Shown here piece by piece: positions 23,071-34,440 of a DNA stretch of 64,000 nt. A program made the position numbers and the translations under genes. Source of the stretch: Arabidopsis thaliana. Lineage: Eukaryota; Streptophyta; Magnoliopsida; Brassicales; Brassicaceae. Numbering within the stretch: the stretch's first letter is position 1; the number at the start of each line of letters is the position of its first letter. Under the pieces are notes generated by a model. That model saw only the letters and a list, made by a program, of their open reading frames with translations, was not told where the DNA came from and did not search any database. Location of the stretch: the NCBI RefSeq assembly GCF_000001735.4, contig NC_003074.8, positions 12,462,101 to 12,526,100 on the forward strand, in the 5' to 3' direction.

Positions 23071-24225
23071 TGTAACGCCCGTGAACCGGAAAATCGGTTA
23101 GGGTTTGTTTTTAAATCATCCGGTTTAATTGGTTGGGTTAATTGGAAATCCTAGAGTGTGCCTATAAAAGAAGGAAACTCAAAATTAGGGTTTTAGTTAG
23201 CCACTTTTCGTTTTATAAAGGAGAAAAAGAGAGAAAAGGAGAAGGAGCAGAATCGTTAGGGTTTGGGAGAAATCAGTTTCGTCATATCAAATCGTGGTAA
23301 AAGGTAACGCAATTTGGTAGCGTTATGCCCAAGTCTTTATCGTTATTCTCCAGTTTACAGAATTGGATTTGGATTAAAATTGGTTGAGTTATTCACAGTT
23401 TCGTGAGACACGTTTTCGCAGACGCGAATTAGGACCAGCGGAGATTGAAACTGAGATCGTGGTCTCGTCTGTTTTCCGATCGGCACGATATTTTGTGGGC
23501 AGCTTTGTGACGTCTGCAGCTAGAATTTCACCGGAGCGATTGAATAGTTAACGGTTATTTTGTATTTTAGGGTTTCGTCTTTGAGACTGCTTGTTTTTGG
23601 TTTTTCCTGTCCAGTTTGCTTCAAGGTTGCTTTTGGTTGTGGACTTGTTGTAGGACGTTTCTGGACTGTTTCAGACGCAAGGAGAGTCTCTCCTTGGTTT
23701 AATTGCTATTAGAATCAATTTGTTAAGGTGAGTGCGTGACCATGAGCTTATCTAAGTGATTGGGTTGTGTGATTTGTTTTGTGTGATGATATGTAGGTGT
23801 GGTGAATGTGTTTTGGGTGAATTGTTCAATGACTGGTTTGTTTGTATTGTATTCGTGATTATACCCTTTTATTTGCTTGTGTGTATAGCTCGTAGATCGG
23901 AGGATCGCCTCACTAAGTATTTATGATAATACTTACGCATCTCATTGTGTTGTTGATGCAGGTAAAGATAAAGTGTGATCGTGGAATCATGGCAAGGAAG
24001 AGAGGATGATCTAGGAACTCGTTTGTTTTATTTTTGGTGTTTTTGGTTATTGGAACCCGGTTAGGATTGTCAGTTATTCTTGGTTTTGTTGGTCGAATTA
24101 TTTATTTATTCATAAAATAGTATTTTTGACTTGCGGTTTAATTATTATGTTATTGGTTGGTTTAATTAGATATTTATGGGAATATTTAATTATATTTATA
24201 AAAAAAAATGGGTCGGGTTGTTTCA
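23071..24225 (+). repeat. Tekay 3' LTR
   Basis: It is nearly identical to the 5' LTR, with scattered substitutions and short indels, and is followed by the ATTTC duplication. Confidence 0.95.
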
Positions 24226-25330
24226 ATTTCTAACATAAGACTTGAAAAGCCCAAAGATTCTACATAGAAAATATAGTATCATTACAAATTTGTTAAAGAT
24301 CCTATATAGAAAATATATTATCTAAGTTACCTGTCAATTGGATACATCCATCGAAATTGAATTGACCTCCTAGTTTCACTTCTTCTGTTAGATGGATGGT
24401 CAAATGTACCATTATGGTGAAAAATGATGGAGGAAAAATCATTTCTAAATGACCCAATGTAAGTGCAATATGCTCCTGTAACTTATCCACATCCTAAAGA
24501 TCCAATACTTTTGAACGTATTTCCCGAAAAAGGCGACATAAATCTGTTACAACAAATGAGACCTGTCAATGTAAAACAATACGTATAGCATGGACAACAA
24601 CTGACCCATCAAGATGTGACAATCATGGCTCTTTAATCCCACCATTTTTGTTGATTCAGATCAGCACAAGCAGAGATATTTGAAGAATATCCATATGGAA
24701 GCTTTACACTCTTTAAGATAGTAAGAAATAGATTTTTTTGTGTAGTCAAAATAAAACATACTGGAAGATATTTTCTATTTTCATCAGACCACAACTCCTG
24801 ACGAATATCAAACTCTTGCAAATCTTTTCTAGCGCTAAGATTGTCTTTTGACTTTCCTTTGTTATCTAATAATGTAAAGATGAGATTATCAATTACATTT
24901 TTTTTCTATGTGCATCAAATTGAGATTGTGACGTAACGGAAGATAGTACTAATAAGGCAGTTTATTAAATATACTACTCTTCCTCCATTAACTTTTTCTA
25001 GCTTCTACTCCCGCTCTTCTTTCAAGCTTATCTACATTCTTTCCCAAAATTACATCAATATTTTCAAATTGTTGGTGAATAACAGTTCCTACTGGTTTAA
25101 TTGGAGCATTCTTTCTTTCAACACATCCATCTAAATGCTGCTTATCTTTCCGAAAATTAAGATTTTGAGGCAGGAACCGACGATGTCCCATGTAGCAGTA
25201 TTTTTTTCCATAGCGTAAGCAAAATCCAAAAACTCTTTGACTCCATTTCTATATTCTTGAGATAAACTGTGTTTTGTTATCCAAGAGTTGTCTATTTTAC
25301 AATCACTATAAAAATAAAGTAAATTAATTA
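24226..25330 (-). pseudogene. CACTA-2 transposase, N-terminal and middle part, internally deleted
   Basis: From 25330 the minus strand gives a transposase-associated start (SWITKHSLSQEYRNGVKEF), then jumps to GHRRFLPQNLNFRKDK, so several hundred codons of the TNP2 core have been deleted near 25205. HNLNLMHIEK, EFDIRQELWSDENRKYLP and HLTIHLTEEVKLGG follow, with stops near 24990 and 24630 and frame changes. An intron near 24330-24250 ends just before the segment interrupted by the gypsy insertion. It is non-functional. Confidence 0.8.
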
Positions 25331-25343
25331 TCAGATATGACAT

Positions 25344-26127
25344 ATTAAATTTCTCACCTTATAACATATAAAAGTTCGTTCAAAGAATAAAAAGGTTAAA
25401 CCAATAATTGCAACTAAGTTCAAGCCATAAAAAAGAACAATGTGATGATTTCTATATAAATGAAAATCGAACACAATAAACATATAAAAAAAATTGATGA
25501 CTCAATTATTACTTTCTAAGAATCCAGAAACGATTTTAGTATCACCCAATTATCGTTTTTAAGCAGCCAATGTTCATAAGTAAAAGAAAAATCGAGAAAC
25601 AATTTCAGTCATCACTCAAGCAAGAAGCAAGACAATCAAAACATTAACATTTGGTAGATTTTAACAAAAAAAGGATCAATTTGAGAATCAAAGAATGATA
25701 CCTTGATTTTTTCTGAAATTTGAGAATCTCGTATGTCCTTCAACGAAACTGATCATAAACTTATTCATGATCCTTTATATCCTTCAACAAAATTCAGAAT
25801 AATTGTTAGAATCAACATATTTCTAACATCGATTGAACACCAAACAAATCCTAGGAACGATTGAGCTATAATCGTAGGAATGAGATCTAACCTAAGAACG
25901 AAACAAACGCATCTACATCTAGGAATGATTATCCTACAGATCCTAAAATGAGCTATAACCCTAAAATTTAGAATTTGGACTTTAGAAGCAAAGAAAGTTT
26001 AGAATTTAAAGTTATATAATTAAGTCAGTTATTCACTGACTATAAATCTCCTCTAGTTTCAGAATTTAAAGTCATTTTGTAAAATGATGTTAATAAAATG
26101 ACTATAAATCCCTTGTTTTTTGTAGTG
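25344..26127. repeat. CACTA-2 5' end: terminal inverted repeat and subterminal region
   Basis: The end at 26111-26127 is the complement of CACTACAAAAAACAAGG. Copies of GACTATAAATC and AGTCATTTT in both orientations near 26036-26108 look like subterminal motifs. No ORF lies between here and the transposase start. Confidence 0.7.
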
Positions 26128-26130
26128 CCG

Positions 26131-26157
26131 GAAGCACAAATCATAATTAATAAAAAC

Positions 26158-26193
<36 letters not shown>

Positions 26194-27024
26194 GACGTTA
26201 AAGTAAATTTTGCACCTTTACGATATTTCAGATTTGGAATCGAAAAGTTTTGAAAGCATAATTTAATTTACTTATCTAATTAACATTGTCACCCAAATTT
26301 AAACTCCAAAATAATAAATTAACTAAAAAGAGAATAATAAAGTTTAATGTTACTAATTTACAAGTTTTACTACAAAAATTCAGTTAAGATACATGTATAT
26401 TTTACAAAACAAATATGAATTGAATTTTATAAAAATTAAACTAATTAAAAATAGAAAAATAAAATAAAAGTGAAAGCATCTAGTTTTATTTATGAAATAA
26501 AAAAATGCATCAAATAGTAAAGAAAAACAAAAAAGAAGAGGCTAAAGTTGCTAAACAAAGGCATTTAACCAAAAAAAGAGTGAAATAATATGTTCACGTA
26601 GATTATTTCTGTTGTTGTATTGGATATTAAAAAAACTCAATATTCTTAAACATTCTGATAAGTAGAGCTTGCAACATAGTTTGGGTTTTCTTAGTATGAA
26701 TCAAAAAATCTTTCAAATGACTATGGAGTCCTCATCCTCTAATATATTTGGCTTTACCAAAAAGAGATGCACAAAGTTTCTTCATAAGTTTTGCAAACTC
26801 CTTCCTTAGTCCACCACCCTCTTTCCCCCAGCAGGAGCCTCAAGTGAAGTATGTTTGACAATTAACTTTGGTTTAACCTATTGCAGCAGCTGGCTAGTCA
26901 TGAGGCTTCGTTGTTGGGAAAAAGAAAACCTCATGCAACAAAATTCAGAACATGAGTAAGACAACATACATACTACTTCATTGGATTTCTCTAGACTGGC
27001 TTCAGGGAAAAAAAAAAGTGGGAC
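26131..27024. other. AT-rich flank of CACTA-2 and the lysyl-tRNA synthetase remnant
   Basis: It contains a TA microsatellite (26160-26189) and AT-rich sequence without an ORF. The part nearest 27024 begins as an intron (GTCCCAC) of the synthetase remnant. I could not find the final synthetase exon here with confidence. Confidence 0.4.
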
Positions 27025-27167
27025 CTTAATGTTCTGTGAGTCGGTAAGTAACATAAGAGGCCTGTCTATTCCCATTCCCCAACCACCAGTAGGAGGCAAT
27101 CCATATTCTAGCGCCATGCAAAACGTCTCATCCATAGCCATAGCTTCATCATCTCCAGATTGTCGAT
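27025..27167 (-). pseudogene. Lysyl-tRNA synthetase exon with motif 3
   Basis: It encodes [16 protein letters not shown] and [14 protein letters not shown], then LLTDSQNIK before a GTCCCA donor. The position after GIDR is Pro where Leu is usual. Class II motif 3 supplies ATP-binding Arg. One base seems missing at the acceptor side (about 27168). Confidence 0.88.
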
Positions 27168-27788
27168 CTTGAAACCAATCATCAAGGTTTTAAAATGATA
27201 ATACATACGCACATATATATATAGAGAGAGATTAAGGATTCAAATATGTTGATAAGGTCAGAATTCTCTTATCAAGTAGAGTAACAAAAAGTGATGAGAA
27301 AACAGAAGAATAAGGTGAGAAACAGAAGAATCAGGGAAGAAGAAGGGAGAAGAAGATGAAGATAAACATTGTTATGATCTATTTCGATAACGTTTCCACA
27401 ATGTTAAATAAGACAACTAAAGAAAATAACATGCTTAAACTATGGGTCATATACAAAGCCCACTAGGCCCAATTCATGATCTATTAATACTCCTCCATTG
27501 AAAGCCACCATGTCCTCATGGTGGAAGGAATTGAAAGTGAAACTCTGGGACCTTGATCATTGCCTTGTTCGCCTTAGTCTCGTATTTTTATCTTAGCTCC
27601 ATGATCGATTGTACCTGTACAACCATATTGGTTAGAGCAGCTCTCATTACCACCCTTAGGAGTGACCCCAAACTGCTTCCAACTGTTCTCTTCAGCTGGT
27701 CCTTCCCTGGCAGTCTTGTTCCTTGACGATGAGAACCACTTTGAGATGAACAAACCCAAAATCTTGCAACCCGTTCTGCACTTTTGAA

Positions 27789-27885
27789 GACATTCCAACG
27801 TCAAGCCAAAACTTTCCAACTTCATTCCAACGTCATTCTCCGTTCTACACTTTTGAAGACATTCCAACGTCAAGCCAAAACTTTC
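27789..27885. repeat. 45-bp direct duplication in element A
   Basis: CACTTTTGAAGACATTCC and the following bases up to AAAACTTTCC occur twice about 66 bp apart. In the minus frame this duplicates SFGLTLECLQKCRT. Confidence 0.85.
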
Positions 27886-27999
27886 CTTCACTTGTCATTA
27901 ACCTTAAGCTTAGGTGATTGCAATTCTCTCCTTTGTATTTGTCAACAAGAATAACAGTTTCGTTAGTTTCTTTTACGAGCTATTGTCTCAACATTTTAC

Positions 28000-29668
28000 C
28001 ACCTAACAATTCTGGTGGCCGTGGAGATTGACCCACTTCCCCGGTGAATTCCAGCCTCAATAGCAACCCCTCTTGCTTCTCTCCCACTCTATTTTATTTC
28101 CCCTGCGTCACCTTGGTTACTCTTTCCCACAGAACCTTACTCACCCCTTTTAAAGCTACCTTGTCCACAAAGTAATATTCAGCAGTCATTTCACAATCAC
28201 CATCGTGCTCAACTTACAACTCCTCTTGCTCATTTCCACTCCTCATTTTCACTCTTATAGTACTTAGTTTCAGATTCTCCTTTGTGTATGGATGCAGAAC
28301 ATCATTTTCCTCGCCAATGGTAACCCACTTATTACCATGGTTAAAAGACATAATGTTCTTTTCCCAATTGATACTTGTCCCTCCTAACATGGAAAGCCAT
28401 TTTAACCCAATATCACTGATGCTTCCGTCTTGTTCTCGTTAACCAAAAGGAAATCCTTGAATCAACAAACCTATTCCCATGCATTTTTCTTTGCTCTTTA
28501 TGTGCAATCCATGACCCAAAAGAACTGAAACTAGATTTGTCTCCTTCCCTGGCAGCTTAAAGTGAATTGCTAAATCCTTAGGCATGAAGTTGTTTGTGGC
28601 TCCGGAGTCGATACGCACAGACACATGATGTCCCGAGATAGAACCAAAGAATTTCAGCTCCTTGTTTTTCATTAATCCGCAAGTACTAAAGACCTCTTGA
28701 TTACCTTGCACCATGGTCATACACATTAGCTCTTCAATACCAGCCCTATAGCCTGAAACTGGTGCTCTTGTATCTCCTCCTGTCCCATTATCATTTTCAC
28801 TAGCTTCCTCAAGCCACTGTGCCAAATTCATCATGCCTACAATTCCATTAGATTTAAATCGCCTAACTGCATCTTGTAAAGTAGGCTTTAAACCTTGTAT
28901 GAATATCTCCTCTAAGTGTTGTCCTGGTAAAGTAACTAAGCCTAGACAAATAGCTTCAAATCTTTCTCTGTATTCACGCACTGATCCTTCATGTTGTATT
29001 CCCGAATAATGAGGTTGATGATTTACATTCATTGTTGTCTTTGTCTCTCGGGCCATCATACACTTAAATTCCTTCCAGCTTGTAGGTGAATTCTTTTTCG
29101 AGAGATGCTTTATCCATTAACCAGTCTCTCCATCCAAGTTTGAATAAACAATTTGTAACCTCTCATGCTCCGGAATGTTATTCTCACCATAATAACTCTC
29201 AAAGTTGCTTAGACATCTTCTTAGGTTTTCATCTGAGGGCCTTGATACTCTATCTTCCACCTGTTCCTCTTCACCATGTGAATCGTTCACTAATGGAGTA
29301 AGTATTTTCCTTCCTAGCAACTGTTTGGATCGCAATCTAGAATCAAGCAAAAAAGTTCGAGTCTGTTTTCCACGTCTCTTCCTCGTACCTTTGACGTTTT
29401 CAGTTCCAAGTGGGATCACGTGATGTCTCCTTAGTGTTCTCTTTTTTATGACCTTGTGATGGCTTTGTATAATAGGGATACGACCTTTGTTGCGAGATTG
29501 ATTGATGATTTTTAACACAGGAGCCAAAGGATCGAAAGGTTCTTCTAGTGGTAAAACGCCCAACAAGTGTTCGACAGTATTCTCATGAGAATTTCCTTGA
29601 TTTTCACCTTGTATAACAGGTATCGTTCCTTCCTGGCGAGAATGATTTGTCATTGGAAGCTCAGAAAT
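28000..29668 (-). pseudogene. Element A gag (main part) and protease
   Basis: On the minus strand an N-terminal extension with TVEHLLG and SRNKGRIPIIQ is followed by capsid gag (YYGENNIPEHERLQIVYSNL, then GSVREYRERFEAICLGL and FIQGLKPTLQDAVRRF), then a retropepsin with RIDSGATNNFM and GLKWLSMLGG. No zinc knuckle, RT, RNase H or integrase follows; the frame decays into stops before the polypurine tract near 27490. Stops near 29120 and 29060 break gag. Protease type resembles Reina/ATGP-like gypsy elements. The gag start lies across the Tat insertion at 40262-40054. Confidence 0.78.
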
Positions 29669-30186
29669 TGTGGGTTCTGAAATCCACACTAGAGATTTGT
29701 AATTGAGATTATGAGAAAGGAGGGCTAGATGTTCACAGAAACCTTGAGAGTTATATTGCTAAGAACGAATGGAATTTTTGTATTGATAATGACAAAGCTT
29801 TTACAATGTGAAAGGAGATTACAAGTGTAAAAGTATGTGTGTGAATGTAAGCTGAATTGAATGTCCCTTCCAAGTCGTCCTTGCTTCTTTATATGGGTCT
29901 ACGCACGTGGTAGCTCCGTTCGGGATCTGCGGAGATCCTCCTGAATATTGGGCAGGTCAGTTCCGAGATATCAGGTCCGCTCCGCGAATATCTCCTCATC
30001 AGTTCCTAGGTTGTTATTCGCTTATCTCCCTTCATTAGGTGACCGGGCTTATCTGGCCCAAATACCCATTCGCGTATGTGGGCTCATCAGCTGCGTAGGT
30101 CCTCTACTTGGTGGGCTTGGTGGGCTTTTGTGGGCTAGCTTGGTATTTTCGCAGGTGGATTCCTGGAGGGGAATCCAGCTCCAACA
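29669..30186 (-). repeat. Tat 3' LTR and polypurine tract
   Basis: On the minus strand GGGCTGGGGGGCAAA (30187-30201) is followed by TGTTGGAGCTGG, the LTR start. CCCATATAAAG near 29890 is a likely TATA box on the minus strand, fitting the element's direction. Confidence 0.9.
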
Positions 30187-30479
30187 TTTGCCCCCCAGCC
30201 CATTGAGTGAGTAGGCAAACTCGATGAGCAGACATATAGGTCATGTAAGATTGCGAAAATATTCTTGATGAGATGATAAATGCTATAAGATCAGTCGGTT
30301 TTGAGGATAAACTCAACAATTTTGATTTAATTTCAGATTCCTTAACCCAAAGATTTCGAGGAGATACGCGAGATAAGTCGCTGCTGATGTGGACGGCCGA
30401 GATGGAGCGTCTCATTCAGCGAACCGCATCTGACGGTCCAGATTAGGCGCAGAGAAGAGATCTCTACAATCTCAAAAAT

Positions 30480-30722
30480 CGTGGTGATGATGGCTTTAAA
30501 TAACTTCCCACCTCTCCACTTGACGTCACGTTAACTCACACGACTCTCAAGGTAACTTCTCTCCTCCTTTATTATTTACTGCGTTTAGTTTTGTAGAGAT
30601 AGAAAAATCTCGTCCTTTTTTTTTTGCTATCTCCTTCATTTCTCTGCTGCTCCCTCTCTCTCGATCTGCCTTCTTTGCTCTTTTCTTTCATCTCTCTCGT
30701 CCCTCTCTATCGAAACCCAAAG
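30480..30722 (+). promoter_or_regulatory. Putative promoter of the Tat antisense ORF
   Basis: GGCTTTAAATAAC near 30492 is TATA-like on the plus strand. It is followed by TGACGTCACG (30521-30530), a CRE/bZIP-type palindrome, and a CT-rich leader up to the ATG at 30723. This would drive transcription opposite to the LTR promoter. Inference from sequence words only. Confidence 0.4.
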
Positions 30723-33451
30723 ATGAGCGACTTCGAAGATTCCCAGAATAAAAGCAACCACAATTATGGCGACGATGAGAGTTCGTCCGAGACGAGGTCG
30801 GCGGCATCACCGCAGCGAGTACAAAGACGCGTCATAACCCTAGGCGGAATAGGTCCAATTCGTCCGCCGTCTATCAGAGCCGACAAACCGAAAAAGAAAA
30901 AGGCTGCCAAGCAAGGAGGAGGCACACGGATGACGAACAGCGACCTGGTCGACCTCCGGAGGAGATGCCAGGTTCCGGTAGGGGTAACTATGATACTCCC
31001 AAGGCCGCCACTGCATCGTGAGAACGTGCCGGTCGGGTGGTGCTGCGCTTATGCCAATTTCTTTGAGAAATGTGGCCTTTTTTTCCCGTTTCCGGTGTGT
31101 ATCCTCGAGATGCTCTACTGTCTCGGCCTCGCCTTTCCCCAGATATGCCCGAACTTTGTCCGCCATGTATTGGCGTTATTCACCCGGCTCGGGAAGTAGA
31201 TAGAGAATTCAACTGCCATGACCTGCTTCAGCTCTGCCAGGTCAAGACCAATGCTAGGAGCGACCAGGGGACGTACTACATCAGTGCTCGTCCCGGATCT
31301 CTGATCCTAGGCGGTTTAAAGGCTTATCGAGACACCAATTGGCGATCCAAGTACTTCTTATTCAGAGTAGATCGTCATTCAATCGGCAGTTTTGATCCCG
31401 CGAGGATAACGAGGACCTAGTCCACCAACCTGGGTCAGATGGAGACCTGAGCCTCTTGGTTTTTTGTTGTTTGTGTCGAGTCCTTAACTGCTTTTGCTGA
31501 ACGTTAGTACTGATATCAATGTTATTTTCCCTTTGATGGTTTGCAGCAAAGACCAAGGAAGTTACTCTCTCAGAGACTCGAGCTGTTAACCCTTCTCTGA
31601 CGTGGTCAGACTAACTGGGCCACTTTTAGCAGAGATCGCATCGTAGCTGCTCATGCCGTAGCTTCAGTAGTTCCCTTAGCTCCAGCAGTTCCCGCAATCG
31701 TCCTTCCAGCAGCACAGCTAGATCCGATCGAAGAGGTCCCGTAGATTTAACCGATCCCCGAGGCTGATCTGCCTATAGGTACGAGTTCCGTTTTTTTCTT
31801 TTTTTTTTTAGACAATGTACGGGTTACTGAGGCAGCTGCGTAACTCGAGCTGCTAACTAACACGTATCGTGCTTTGTCTGTTCAGTTCCTCCTGACTCCA
31901 GCTCCACTTCAGAACTCCCGCTCATCAGAAGAATGAGGCGTCCAAGTCTTCGTGTTCAACGAGCCAACGCCGGGGCTCCTGCTCGTGGTGATGATCTATC
32001 GACCGCGATGACTGCGGCTCGACACACTCTAGCTGTCTCCAGCGCATCTGCCTCAGCATCTCATCCCTCAATTCCTGAGATCAATACCGGGGCCTCCGCT
32101 GTAGCAGGTCGTTCTGATTGTGCACCGTCCTCTCCGAAGAGAGCTTGGACCCAGCCGGAGGTGCATCCGGCGGCTGAGTTGGTCGTGAGTGACTAGGGGG
32201 TCGCCTCTCCCAGAGAGGAGAGGATAGAATCTGCGGCTGCTATCCCGGACGCAGCTGCGTCCGCGGATAGGCGGTCCTCGGGCAGGTCCCATGGCGGAGG
32301 ACGAGGCTCCAGAGGTGGGGGCAGGTCTTCAAACCGGACTCAGAAAGTGAGGCAGACGTCCAACTCTGGTGGAGGTTCCGCGGGAAGCGGGCCTTTCCAC
32401 TGGTCTAACACTCACGACCGTGATCATCCGATCGTTGACGACGAGGCTGGGTTGGCGAACCTGCTTCGCCACATCAAAGGGAGGAACTGCCAGGTTCCTG
32501 GAGTGAAGAACATGGCCAAGGCGGCATCTTATGCTGACATGATGGCGAAGGAGGGCCAGGTAATAACCGATAACTGCCTCCTCCTGATTCCATTCTTATG
32601 CTAGTTATAACTTTCTGTTTTGCCTTTGGTAGGCGATAGCTGCCACGAACAAGCTGGTTGCTCTCTATGAGCAGCGTTTGAGTCAAGTCCCCTCGGCGAG
32701 CGAGCTTGAAGAAGGAAAGACCCTCATCCGGGAGCTGACGTCGAGTGTGAAGGCTGGTCAGGAACGCGAAGTTTCGTTCCAGGTATACCCCGTTTTTGTG
32801 ATTTCAGGCGGAGATCGAGAGGTTGAAAATAGAGCTGTCCACTTCAAAAGACCTCGAGAAAGGTTATGCTGCGAAGATCGGGCTCATGGAGATGGAGATC
32901 GGGGGGTTGCAAGCCGACAAGCAGATGGCGAGGAACCAGATTCATCGCTTGGAGCAGAGGAGGGAACAGCTCTCCAAAAAGGTGATGGACCTGACTTCGA
33001 CTGCACAAGGGGCGAAGAAGGCGGTTCACGATGCTAAGGTAGAGCTGGCTGCTGCGTATTCGAAGCTGCTTGCTGGGATCAAGGAGAAGTGGGTCTCCAA
33101 AAAGGAGTACACGATGTTGGAGGGGCAAGCGGTCGAGGTGGAGTCAAACCTGGCTTTGATCGACCAGATCACAAAGGCTGCTATCAATCTGCCGTGGAGA
33201 AACCTCGGCTACAAGCGGAGCTGGATGACCTAGAGGTGCGGTGCAAATCGAAGGAGGTATCGGACTTTACTCTAAGCAAGTTAGATCTCCCGCAGGTTTC
33301 AGAGATTTCGGTGGTACGTCTGATGGACGTCGACGAGCAAGGGACACCAATTGGCTTGGATGAGTTTGAGAGCAACAAAGACGCGTTTCCGGGAGGTCTC
33401 GCGGAGGGTTCTGGTACTGTCTTTGCTACGCCAGCCGGAGAATCGAGGTAG
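30723..33451 (+). pseudogene. Antisense additional ORF (aORF) of the Tat element
   Basis: Exon-like open stretches occur at 30723-31420, about 31545-31610, about 31894-32557, 32633-32780 and 32808-33451, with plausible GT-AG borders at 32558 (GTAATAACC) and 32781 (GTATACCCC). The first carries an acidic, basic-tract N-terminus and a domain like the plant 'putative gypsy-type transposon' family (VPVGVTMILPRPPLHREN, SKYFLFRVDR). The last two predict a long coiled coil (EIERLKIELSTSKDLEKGYA) ending in LSKLDLPQVSEI. Breaks are a frameshift near 31175, TAG at 32194 and a frameshift near 33190. Its function is not known. It lies opposite to pol, between integrase and the 3' LTR. Confidence 0.7.
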
Positions 33452-33489
33452 TGATCACTTTTGCTCCTTGTTTGTTTTAGGATTTTGTG

Positions 33490-33625
33490 TTTTTTCAGAC
33501 TTAATGCCTTGGAAGGTTTTTATCCTTTCGTTTATTGCTTTTTGAACTTGGTGCCTGGGAAGGCTTTTATCCTTTGTTCGTTTAAGTACTTGGATGCCTG
33601 GGAAGGTTTTTATCCTTTTTAGAAA
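33490..33625. repeat. Three direct repeats of about 46 bp
   Basis: TGCC(T/-)GGGAAGG(T/C)TTTTATCCTTT recurs near 33507, 33551 and 33595, just after the stop of the antisense ORF. Confidence 0.75.
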
Positions 33626-34440
33626 GTATTTTTTGTCTTTCATTCGAGTGCTGACACTTCGTTGATTTTGGTGTATGATCACCTCGCTTTGTCCATGTTC
33701 CGGATAATAATTGGACTTGTGTGAGCCCGAGTTATTTCGGATGTGATATGGTATATTCTTCGAAAGTTAAAACTTTGAGGAAGTTTGAGTTGTTTTGTCT
33801 CGGGAACCTCTTGAAGTGAGGTCACACAAGGGACCTGCCAGATTTTGGGAGCTGGGCTTGTGGTATCGCCAAGTCGTGAATGAAACCTTCGTTTCTTCCT
33901 TGTTTACTATGTTATGTGTTGATAGTGAAAGAGTTAGATATGGTTGTAGTAGGTGAGCTCCGATGAAGCCGAAGTGATGTGTTCTTATAAGTCTAGTTCA
34001 CTATCGACTTTTTGGAAGCAAGATCACAAAATAGATCCGCCAACATTCGGGTGTTGGGCTTTGGGTATCGTAAGATTACGAATGAGTTTTTGCGAAACAT
34101 GATAATAAATATCAAAATTTTCTTTTATTCTTATCTCGAAATTTGTTAAGTACAAAAAGAGGTAAAGCAAGCGACGATCTGGTGTGATTGAACTGTCAGG
34201 TGAGCAGCAAATCTTCGTTGATGGAAGATGTGATGTCTGTTTCCTTTGTTGAAGTTTCGTCTTTCAAATGGAAGGGTTGAGATGGTAATTGCGTTTGTGG
34301 AGGGAACTGCCTGCATACCTGGTTAGGGGATTAAGCCCCTTGGTAATTCGATTGAAGTGGTGGTTGCGCTCTTGGGGGGAGCTGCCTACGTACCCTGCCA
34401 AGGGATCAAGTCTTATCGTAGTTCGATTGTTTTTGAGTAC
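33626..34440. other. Tat spacer between aORF and pol 3' ends
   Basis: The two genes converge on this stretch. No ORF is convincing. It presumably holds both 3' untranslated regions. GGTAATTGCG(T/C)TTGTGG-like words repeat near 34280 and 34355. Confidence 0.5.

Larger units (their letters stand above)
15985..24225 (+). mobile_element. Full-length Ty3-gypsy chromovirus, Tekay/Del type
   Basis: Long LTRs (15985-17142 and 23071-24225) begin TGTAACGCCCG and end TTTCA. A perfect 5-bp duplication ATTTC flanks the element (15980-15984 and 24226-24230). The primer site matches initiator tRNA-Met, a polypurine tract precedes the 3' LTR, and a C-terminal chromodomain-like segment marks the chromovirus group. 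By eye the LTRs differ at roughly two dozen positions in about 1.16 kb, near 98% identity, so insertion is recent. It sits inside a transposase exon of CACTA-2. Confidence 0.95.
15319..26127 (-). mobile_element. CACTA-2: decayed CACTA element split by a gypsy insertion
   Basis: The right terminus at 26111-26127 is the complement of CACTACAAAAAACAAGG, with CCG immediately outside. A decayed TNP2-type gene runs leftward from about 25330. It is split at 24226/15984 by the Tekay element, and its reading frame resumes on the other side when one copy of ATTTC is removed. The left end is lost at the fusion with Athila-1. The family differs from CACTA-1, with a different terminal repeat and no GCGAGG motif. 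Confidence 0.85.
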
